Assembly (NCBI GenBank): GCA_021613535.1
Contig: CP075495.1
Location: 15,934,001 to 15,998,000, forward strand
Length of the DNA stretch: 64,000 bases
From: Adineta vaga
Lineage: Eukaryota > Rotifera
Direction of reading: 5' to 3'
The translations under genes and the position numbers were made by a program. A model generated the notes under the pieces. It was not told the origin of the DNA. It made no database searches and saw only the letters and a program-made list of their open reading frames with translations. Positions 38,501 to 50,500 of this stretch are shown in pieces. Position 1 is the first letter of the stretch. Each line of letters begins with the position of its first letter.

Positions 38501-41500
38501 GTCTACTTTAAGTGGATATTTGTTATTATTTTTTGAACAGATAGATATCACGAGAAGACATGTATATGTAAACCAGTTGTTTTAAAATAAAAGCTAGAAC
38601 CTGAATAGAACTTTCAAAACGAACAAAGTTGTAAATAATCTTATAAGGTAAAAACCAGTGTTCAAAATCGATTTCACATTCACAGCTATTGTTACTCAGA
38701 AAGAACATGTGTACCCCATAAGTGTACCCCATTTAAAGTAGTATTGTACCTCACTTGTACCCCATTTAGAAATTTTTGTACCCCATTTCGAGCCTGAACA
38801 GATGGCAGCCCTGGTGTCAATCCATCTTTTCTTTTGCCTTCCTCTGCGCCGCTTGCCACCGACCATGCCAAGCATTATATCTTTTTGCAAAGAATCTTGT
38901 CATCGAATTATGTGTCCAAATTATGATAATTTTAACTTCAACATTGAAGCTTCCAGTGAACATTCAGGTTTTATTTCTTCTAAAACAGATTTGTTGGTTC
39001 TTTTTTCCGTCCATGGAATACGAAGTAATCTTCTCCAGCACCTAAGTTCAAAGGCGTCGATTTTTCTTTTATCGGCTTGTTTAATTGTCCAACTTTCACA
39101 TCCATACGTTGTTATCGGAAACACCATCGTTTTGATTATTCTAATTTTGGTGGTCAAGTTGATGTTCTTGCTCTTGATGAGCTTGTCCATAGTGACGGTT
39201 GCCTTTCTACCCATCAGAAGTCTGCTTTTTATTTCGTTACTGCGGTTACCATCGATGTTTATACTAGAACCCAAGAAAATGAACTCTTTGATTATTTCCA
39301 CTTGATCATTGTTGATGTAAAATTCTTGAATGCGTCCATTTGTCATCACGAAGGTCTTTTTCATATTCAGTTTTAGTCTAGCAGATGCACTTTCCTCTTT
39401 TACCTTTCGTAGGAGGTATTGGAAATCATCAGCTGTTTCAGCCAATATTGTAGTTTCATCTGCGTAACGTAGATTGTTGATATTTCGTCCACCAATTTTT
39501 ATACTACCTGTTGCTTCATCTATTCCAGCTTTCCTCATTATATGCTCTGCATATAAATTAAATAAATATGGAGATAGAATGCAGCCTTGTCGTACTCCTT
39601 TTCAAATGTTGAACCAGTTGGTATTTCCATAGTCTGTTTTCACGGGTGCTTGTTGATCGGTATAAAAGTTCTTCATGAGGATGATCAAATGCTTTGGCAC
39701 ACCCATTTCCAATACTACAGACCAGAGTTTCTCGTGGTCTACACAGTCGAAAGCTTTACTATATTCGATGAAACATAAGTAAAACTCTTTTAGGTATTCA
39801 CGAGCTTTTTCCATCAACCATCGTATATTTGCTATTTGGTCGCGTGTTCCTCTTCCTTTTCTAAATCCTGCTTGTGTAATTGGCATTTCTCGTTCGAGAA
39901 AAGGTTTCAATCACCGTTGTATAATCTTCAACATGATCTTGCTGACATGTGATATGAGAGCGATTGTTCGATAATATGAGCAATCTTTGGCATTTCCATT
40001 CTTCGGTATGAGGATGAATATCGAAGTTTTTCAATCTTCAGGCTATTTTTGTGTTTTCCATATTTGTTGACATAACTTTGTAAGTATTTCCACTGCATCT
40101 TCTTTGATTGACTTGAAGCATTCAATTGGGATGCCATCATGTCCAGGCGCTTTTCCATTTGGTTTTGATTTCATCACCATTTGTTAAATTTTTATCATTT
40201 TGATCTATTAAAGTTCCATTTCTGGGTATAAATTGTCCACGGAAGTATTTTATCTTCTTGTATTCTTCTACTTTTTCACATTCTTCACTAATTTGTTTTT
40301 GTTTGTCTATTCTTGCTGCACGCTGAAAGTCGGCGTTAAGTTTTGCGAAGACTTGTCTGTTTCCATTTGCTTTAGCTTCTCGTCTTTCCTTTGCGATTTT
40401 CAAGGTGTTTGACGATAACCAGTTGTTTTTCTTCTTCTTTGGGATTGTCAGTGTATTTCTTGCCATAATTCTTCAGGTTCCTTATCGACGAGGTTGAGTG
40501 CGTTCGATCTGTTTTTCACTTCTACCTTGTACTCGTACGGAATATTTTGTAGATCGGGTTTTCTGTTTCTGTTGATTTGTGATGTTGTTGAAGCTTGATT
40601 CGAAAACTTGCTACCAAAAGTTCGTGATCATCGCCGTAGTAAGTTCCTGGTCGTGTTTTGACGGATGCTGTTGAGCTTTTCCATCGTCTGTTGCAGAGAA
40701 TATAATCAATTTGGTTTCGATGTAGGCCATTTGGTGTTGTCCATGTGTATAATCGTCGTTTTGCTTGTTGAAAACATGTATTGGTGATGATCATATGATT
40801 TTCTTGGCAGAAATCAATCATTCTCTCCCCAGCTTCATTGCGCTTTCCCAGACCAAATTTTCCAACTATGTCAGGTACTGCCATTTTGCCAACCTTTGCA
40901 TTCCAGTCACCAATTATCAAGATAGCATCCTTCTTTGGAACATCGTTGAGTATTTATTGTAAACCTATGTAGAAATCGTCGATTGTCGATTCATCTGCTT
41001 CTGTGGTTGGTGTGTATATCTGTATTATTGTTAAGTTCGTTGGTTTTCCTTCAAGTCGAATAGAAAACATTCAATCACTTCTTGGATAATATTCGATTAC
41101 TGATTTAACAAGATTCTTGTTTAATACCATGGCCACTCCATTTTTTCTAGTGTTTTGGCTGCCAGAATAATAGACTTCATAGCTGCCGGATGTGAAATGA
41201 CCATTACCTGTCCATTTGAGTTCACTTATTCCAAGGGTGTCTATTTTGATTCGATCCATTTCTGATTTGACTATTTCGAGCTAGCCTTGATTCAGGCTTC
41301 TTACATTCCACGTGCCAATTTTGTGTGTTTTCAAAAAGCTTTCTTCTTTCCGCTTGTATCTGTTTTACTCAGCGATTGAACTTCCTTTCAGTTTTGATTC
41401 AATAGCGTCATTATTTACAGTACTATTTGTACTCGACCTTGGCTCTTCCCCAGCCATACTTTTGATGCCTTCCAACCTGAGAGTCCCATCTTCCGGCACC

Positions 41501-44500
41501 ATAGCCTGAAACGTCGTCGACTGTCTGTTCATTGAATTTTCTTGGTAGATATACTGAAGTGATTTACCATTCCCTTCTTCAGCGCAGTTCGAGTTACTTC
41601 GTTGCGACCTACTATCGCTGCTGCCCGATAGTTTCTGCGTACGGGCATTTGCCCTAAAAATATCTTTAAGTTTCTCTCTCGTACCACTTAGAGATTGCAC
41701 GTTCCGACTTTATGAGAGAAACGTTTTCTATCTACCTCGATATCTGCTTTCATTATTAATTCTTCCAATAAATTACTTCCGATCTCTCTTAGACAAACGA
41801 AACGCATAATATAAGCAAAGAAAGCATTTAAGAGAATCTAAGAATATGAACGAAGTCTTCCCGTTCTTCAACAGCTCTTGCCATTATTACAGAACTATGA
41901 AAAATCATTATCTTTCACACAATATGAATAAACATCACGGCACAATAATCAGCCCTAAACTTACTAGCAAAATAGACAATCCTCATAAATCTTTTCAAAA
42001 AATTAATTAAATTATTATTTTGTTCAGCACCAGCATCCTATGCTCAAACACGTCTGTGGTTTAAAGAACGCTCCAATCCTGATATCGGCAACTCGCAAGT
42101 GCCTAGTTACAACATGCCATTTGTTTATCGGCTATATCTACAACGTACTCTCTCAAGAGAAAAGCTTTCCATTGCACTCCAACTCATTGTCAAAAAGCAT
42201 CCATCACTTCATACAGCACTCACCTTCCATTCTGAAAAACAACAACTCATGCAACAGATCATCAACCATGACGATAATCAAAACAACAAAATGCACTTCC
42301 CATTTATCATCAGCACTTATGAAACCGATCAACAACTTCAACAGATCGTCTTCGATGAAAACAAAAATTCTCAACTATTTGATTTATCACAAGGTCATGG
42401 TTTCCGATGTCATCTTGTTTATCATCAAGAGACCTCATCTGATGATGGTCTCTTGTCTGACAAAGATCTCATCATCTTCAATTTTCACCATGCTTTCTTT
42501 GACTTGCAATCATTGGATATCTTCTTAGATGATCTTAACCAAGCATATGTCGCAGGTCAACTATGTACACATGGAGAAAACGATGAAACTGTCCTACGTT
42601 ATCTTGATTGTAAATATCATTCTCCTATTCTTCTATTTGTCTTTATCATTATTCTTTCTACACAGATGCTCTCATTGAACAACAGATGTCAATGAGCGGC
42701 GCAAGTTTCTTTTGGCTTGATACACTTCATGATTGTCAACTCGATCGAACCCTTGCTTTACCTTACGATCGATATCGTCTTTCCAATCAACAGCGAACTG
42801 ATCGTGCAATATCTCTTACTTTCGATTCTGATCAACATCTTTCACATCGACTTCTTACTTATGCATCAACAAATAACATTTCATTTGAGCATCTTATTCT
42901 TTCACTCTATTTTCTGTTTCTCTACAAAATCACCAGTGGTCAAAAGGATCTCTGCATTGCTATCGATACACATGGTCGATATCGACCTGAATTCAACTCA
43001 ATCATTGGCGTTTTTGTCAATACGATTCCTCTTCGATGTCAACTTCATGCTCATTGGTCATTCATTCAATTCGTTGATCATGTGTGTGAAATAACAAGAA
43101 ATTCAATGAAATATTCATACTATCCACTTCAGCACATTCTCAATCAACATCCTCATCTCTCACATGCTGCATTTCTTCATACATCATTTGAATTCATCGT
43201 TTCACCAACTACAGGCAAACACAGAAATACAATTATTATTGGTGACAATCAACTTTCGTTGTTGCCTTTGTCAGTTCATACAAATGAAAATGAAATTATC
43301 AGTAAATTTGACTTCTTCGGTAGCTTCATACATAATCCAATGACAAATCAACTTTCATGTACAATGAATGCATCACTTGACTTGTTCACTTGTGAAACAA
43401 TTCAAACAATGACACAACGATTTCACCTCATGTTGCATCATTTATTTTCATCAAATGATACTGGTCGATCTGACACATCCATCTGCGAATTGTCATTCAC
43501 AATGCCTCATGAACAACTTCTTCTTCAATCATTAAACAATACACAAACTATATCTTCTCCTGTTACCACTGAGCATTGTATTCATCAGACATTTGTCAAA
43601 CAAGTGATAAAACATCCACAAAAACTAGCAGTTGAATTAGATGAACAATCATTGACATATGCTGAGCTGTTACATTCTGCTCAGATCTTATCCTTATACC
43701 TGCTGAATCGGTGCTCAGTTCTTGTAGGTGATATTGTTTGTCAATGTGTTGAACGAAGTATTACAATGGTAAGCATGTTGAATAAATACATATGTCCGAA
43801 ATGAAACTATTTTATTCATTTTAGGTAATTGGTATCATGGCAATTGAAATGACAGGTAGTGCTTATTGTCCTTTGTCACCTCGAGATCCTCATCATCGTT
43901 TGCAATCACTTGCAAAACAAACACACAGTCGACTTGTTCTTGTTCATTGGTTGACAAACGAGAAGTTTAACGATGATGTTATTTCATTAGATATCGAAAT
44001 GACACTAATAAGCAATTCTTATATCGAAAATCATATGAATTTTGATTCATTGTCCAATATAACAGTAACATCAGAGAATATAGCTTATGTTATTTTTACA
44101 AGTGGATCGACAGGAACACCAAAAGCGGTTCGTTGTCGTTTGCTCTCTCAAAATCTGAATGTCTTGTATATTATTTATAGGCTCAAGTTGCTCAAAAGAA
44201 TTTTATTGGCTGTATTCAATCATTGACTGAGATCAATTCATTCAATAGTGATGATATTGCTATACAAATGGCCCGTTGCTCATTTGATATTCATGTCCAA
44301 GAAATACTCGGTTTACTGATCGTTGGAGCAACTTTAGTAATGCTTCATCCACATGGAACACTCGATTTCGATTACTTGAAGGAAATGTTAGAGAAAAAAC
44401 AAATCTCATACATGCATTCGGTGCCAAGTTTGCTTCTTAGCTTCTTTATGTATGTTCAGCGATCAGACAGTATGCAGATCTCTTTTTATATTCGATCATT

Positions 44501-47500
44501 ATGTAGCATCGGTGAGTAACGTATTCAAAAATGTTTGCTGATTGGCGTCATATTGTTATACCATCTAGGTGAACCATTTTCGATTAAGTTAATCGACATC
44601 TTGAGGAAACTTGCCGTGCCACAACTGGTAGTATCGAATCTTTATGGTCCAGCAGAAGCAACTATAGCCTGTACAGGATGTGCCCCGAATATTCTAGAAA
44701 TATCTGAAAGTGTCCCTATAGGCCAACCTCTTCCTCGATATCGATGCTTGATCTTAGATGAATTTGATCAAGCGGTTGTCATTAATGAAGAAGGCGAATT
44801 GATTGTTGGTGGTGTTGGCGTCTTTATTGGATATCTTCATCGTGATGATTTAACGTCAAAAGCATTAGTTTATGTCGATAATGAGCTATTCTATCGAACG
44901 GGTGACCTTGTTCATGTCGATCACCATGGTTTTATTCATTATCGAGGAAGAAAGGATCATCAAATCAAAATACATGGTCAACGTATTGAATTGGGTGAAA
45001 TAGAACAATGTCTTTTATTGATTTCATCAATCTCAGCTTGTATCGTCGTGAAATGGACTGATGATAATCTTATTTCATATATTCAAAGTTTATCTGTTAA
45101 TGAACAAGAACTTCGTGATCATTGTCAGTCACATCTTCCATCGCACATGATTCCATCATATTTTATCATTCTTGATAAATTGCCATTGAATACAAATGGA
45201 AAAATCGATCGGAAGAGTCTTCCTGCGCCGCATTTCTCCTCGTCATCTGTTGAGGATGAGATTCAATTCAAATCACCCAGCAATGACATAGAAATCATTG
45301 TTCACAACACTTGTTGTGATATATTTCAACGAAAAAGCATTTCAATCAATACAAATCTTTTCACACTTGGTGCTCACTCTCTTCTCATGATACAACTCTT
45401 TCATCGATATAAAACAAAATTTCAATTACATTCAAATTCATTTTCTATCACTGATCTTTTTCAACATCCAACTATTTATGATCATGCTCAAATTATTCAT
45501 CAAACTCTCGACATGACACAAACAATGCATGACTCAACTTGGTTTTCACTCCATCTAACACAAGGTGAGACATGCACATATGACAGAATGTATGAACAAT
45601 CCGGAATCTTTTCTTTTCTTCTTCTCTCTTCTTCTAGCAAAAGCGTCCTATGCACAAGAACGTATCTACTTAGATGAACAAATTCGTTTCACAACACAAA
45701 CAAGCAATCATAATATGTATGTTATTCCATTATTATATCGTGTTTCATCTCTTAACAATCACATATCATTATCACGATTGCATCATGCATTGCAAAATGT
45801 TATTACAAAACATCGTATTCTACAAACAGCTCTTTACCTCGACACAAATGGAATTCTTATACAACATTGCTCTAAGACGAAATCATGTTCATTATCGGTC
45901 GATGATCTTCTTCAATATGAAAACTGTACGACACATGAAGCTGTCATAAATATTATGAATCAGCCGAGTTTATTTGATTTATCCACAGGCAATGTAATTA
46001 ACTGTCACATTCTCCGTTCTCATCGATCATCATCATCATCTCATAATAACAATAACCAAAATGATGAGCATAATGATGATCTGTTGAATACAGATGATCT
46101 TATCCTATTCACTATTCATCATGCATTCTTCGATGGAACATCAACATCAGTCTTTATTCGTGATCTTTCTCTTGCCTATTCGACGAGCAATTCTTCTGAT
46201 TCTTCTCCATCTATAAATCTTGATCCAACATTTCAATACATTGATTATTCAGTTCATGAACATCTCATCGACATGACAACATCTCAACAATTTTGGTCTT
46301 CACAACTCCATGGATTCGATTTTCAACACCATCATCATCCTTCCTTATTGTGTGTCGATCGAGAACGATCATCACCAACAACTGTTCTCAATCAACGATC
46401 AGGTTCAGCATCAATTGCTTCATTTTCATTTGATCAACGATTATGTACGTCGTTTGTCAACTATGCATCTCAACATCATCTTACACTGTTTCAACTTGCT
46501 CTAGCAACATTCTATGTATTTCTCTTTCGATTATCTCACTGTCAAACCGATCTATGTATCGCTTCAATTAATTCAAATCGGTATCGATCTGAATTACAAA
46601 ATATGATTGGAATGTTCGTTGCAACATTACCTTATCGTCTTCAACTGGATCGACATTGTTCATTTAATGAACTCGTTCGACAAGTTCGAAATCAATGTCT
46701 ATCAATTCTTCCACATTCTCATTATCCACTTCAACATCTTCTTGCTGATTTTCATCTTAATCAATCGAATGTTTCATTTCTTGAAATAATGTTTGATTTC
46801 ATTAATATTTCATCTAATCGTAGTTCATTTCGTTTGGATGAAACGCCTTTAGAACAAATATCCTTAGAACAATCAGATCAGGTGGCTAAATTCGATTTTT
46901 CCTTGCACTTCGTGTACGACGCCACAGCGTCGAATGACGAACAACTATCATGTGTATTTATTTGTTCATCTGATTTATTCGACGAGAGAACAGTTACACA
47001 AATCAGTGTACGATTTCAATATCTTTTCGAACAGTTGTTTGCATCGAACGAAAGGGCGGAAATAGGAAACGTATTTGATGTACCTATATCGTCATTTAAT
47101 CTCATTTTACCAGAAGAAGCGAGAGAAATCGACGATGTTATGTTTAGCCGACAAGATGACGTGATAAATGAAGGTAATGGTTTGTCTTTGTTGTTTTATA
47201 TGTTGCCGAAAAGGCTATAGACTAGACCAAAAGTGTTCATAGTTGATCTGCTTTTTGAGGGTGTGGATGGGTTTGGGTGTAGGGTTGATGTAATACTGAC
47301 ACCTACACCCATTCAAAATCACCCACACTCACACCGCCCAGGTAAACCCTACTTTCTTGTTCTCTCTTAAAAAAACGTCAATAATTGGGAAATGATCGCA
47401 AAAGTTATTTCACAAGAAATGTTCTGAATTTTATTTCAGCATTCTGTCTCGTTGTTATAGCACCAGCATCGTATACACAAGCACGTATTTGGCTCGAGGA

Positions 47501-50500
47501 CACGAAATCAGAAGCTGCAGCTTATCACATGCCGTTTGTGTATCGTTTTGTTTCATCTAATACTATATCAACGAAACAACTTCAAAATGCTCTTCAACTG
47601 TGTGTGGGTAAACACCAATCACTTCATACATCACTGAACTTTGATACAGAAAAAAATCAACTCATGCAACGAGTTATAGATTCGCACGAGACCTACAATG
47701 GATTATTTAGATTCGTCGAAAGTACTTATGAAACAGAGGAACAACTCTATAATATTATACACGAAGAAAAACATAATTCACAACTTTTTCATCTTGCTCG
47801 TGGACTCGTCTTTCGATGTCATGTAGTTTATTACAAACAAATTTCTTTCGATGCACATCTTTCTGACAAAGATGTCCTTATTTTTAACTTTCATCATGCT
47901 GTTTTTGATCTTCCATCAATGAATCTATTTCTTCATGATCTTAATCAAGCTTATACAACAGATCAACTATTAACAAATGATAATGATAATAATACTCTAC
48001 GCTATCTTGATTGTAACTATAAATATTTCTAATAATTTCTTTTCATGAGACATAATCTCTCTCGCTGTTATTTAGATGCTCTCATTGAACGACAAATGTC
48101 AATGCATGGTGCTAGTAGGTTTTGGCTTGATACTCTTCATGATTGTAACATTAATCAACCTTTATCATTACCGTATGATCGACACCGTCTCACAGATGAA
48201 CATCGAACTAATAATGGAACTTCGGTTTCTTTTCATGTTAATCAAGATCTATCGTATAATTTTCTCTCATACGCATTGTTGAATAATACCACACCTGAAC
48301 AACTAGCACTTGCTATGTACTATGCCTTTTTATTTAAAATAACTAATGGAGAAAAAGATCTATCTATTGGGATAAGTACCGATGGTCGATATAGGAATGA
48401 ACTGAAATCAATTATTGGAGTATTTGGTAATATTATTCCTTTACGATGTGAATTCCATCATTATTGGTCTTGTCATCAACTGATCGAACATGTCAAAGAG
48501 ATGTCAACAACTAGTATGAAATATTCTTATTTTCCTCTTCAGCATATTTTCGATCAGCATTTGGATACTTCAAAGCTTGCAGCTCTTAGTACATCATTCG
48601 AATACATATCATCCACGTTGAACATTGTCAAAAATGAAACAAACATCGATAATAGTCGACTCTGTTTGATGCCCTTCACTATGAAGACGCATGATAATGA
48701 AATGATGAGCAAGTTTGATTTCATTCTCAAAATTGAACATGATTGCAATATCAATCAACTGTCATGTACAATCAATGCATCACTTGATATATTCAAAGTG
48801 GAAACAGTTCATATGATTCAACAACGATGGTATTCAATGTTGGAACAATTATTTACATCTGTTCATGATCCAAAAATGAACAAATCCATTTATGAATTAT
48901 CGTTACAACTGCCAGATGAACAATTCCTGACACAATCTATGAACAATACACAAACATCAATTTCTTTTATGAGTTGTATTCATCAAAAATTTTCATATCA
49001 AGTAATGAAACATCCGCAAAAATTAGCTGTTGAACTCGATAATCAATCGCTGACATATACTGAATTATTACATTATGCTCAAATATTATCTTTAAATCTC
49101 CTAAAGAAACACTTTGTAAAGGCAGGTGATATAATTTGTCAATGTGTTGACAGGAGTTTATCAATGGTAAACTTGTTGAAATCAATTTTTCGTTCTCATT
49201 TAAATATTCACGCTATTTAGGTTATTGGCATGATGGCCATTGAAATGACTGGTGGTGTCTATTGTCCACTGTCACCTCGAGATCCACGACATCGTTTACA
49301 TGCACTTGTACAACAGACTCAAGCTCGTGTTGTCCTCGTCAATTTTCTGACCAGAACTAAATTTCATAATGAGATCGTACAAGTGGATTTCGATACGAAT
49401 TTGATTGATTATTACGAGAAAACTAATACGGATTTTGAGCGATTATCGAATGTTAGCGTGACTTCGGATAATATTGCCTATGTCATCTTTACAAGCGGTT
49501 CAACTGGCACACCCAAAGCGGTAATTTTATTCTTATTTTTTATATGACTTTAAAATATATTTCTTTGTAAAGGTTCAAATTCGGCATCGTAATTTTGTGG
49601 GATGTATTCAATCTCTACTTCATATTGGCTTATATACATCTAGTGATATTGTAATGCAAATGGCAAGCTGTTCTTACGATGTTCACGTGCAAGAAATTCT
49701 AGGAACATTGATAATTGGTTCGAATCTTGTATTTCTTCACCCTGAAGGAAACATGGATGTGGAATATGTTGTAACAGTTTTGAAGGAAAAACAGATAACA
49801 TACATGCAAAGTGTTCCAGCATATCTCAGTTATATGTGTGATTTTCTCGTAAAAAATGATCATCCAAAATTGGAAACATTACGCACTCTTGATATCGGCG
49901 GTAAGATATTTGCATAAATAGTCAGAAATTCTCTATTAATGTTTTCTAGGCGACAAAAGTACAGTTCAACTATTTGAAAAACTATACAAACACATATTAC
50001 AAAATGCTAGAATAGTGCATTTGTATGGACCGGCAGAAACAACCATTGACTGTACATATCACTTCGTTGATATGCAACTCGACAAAACAAGTGCGCCAAT
50101 TGGCCGCTCACTGCCCAGTTATAAGTGTATGATTCTGGACGAGTTCTTACAACAAGTTCTTGTTCATCAAGATGGTGAATTATATGTTGGAGGTGTTGGT
50201 GTCTTTGCTGGCTATTTGGGACATAACGAGCTGACAGGAAAGGCACTGTTAGTTATCAATGGCGAGATATTTTACCGAACAGGTGATCTAGTTATGTTGG
50301 ATAAAAATAATCTTCTTCATCATAGAGGCAGAAAAGATTATCAAGTCAAATTACACGGACAGCGGATTGAATTAGGAGAAATCGAAAAATGCTTACTAAG
50401 TGCACCTATTTCTGCTTGTATTGTTACGAAATGGAATGATAGCCAGCTAGTTGCTTATATTCAAAGCTCTACTATTGATGATAAACAAATACGTGAACAT

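Larger units (their letters stand above)
37447..42027 (+). other. NRPS intron holding a LINE (4.6 kb)
   Basis: Donor GTAATG at 37447 after C4, acceptor TTCAG before 42028. The phase (1) matches on both sides. Apart from 79 bp at the left and 309 bp at the right that belong to the duplicated block, the intron is the antisense LINE 37526-41718. Confidence 0.8.

Noticed and set aside
38776-39376. Plus-strand frames over the LINE (for example 38802-39305)
   Set aside because: Antisense shadows of the reverse transcriptase.
31990-47252. Duplicated NRPS block as a pure assembly artefact of two haplotypes placed in tandem
   Set aside because: Not excluded, but the in-frame join through matching phase-1 introns and the different flanks on each side (LINE, GTGTGGG tract) favour a real duplication.
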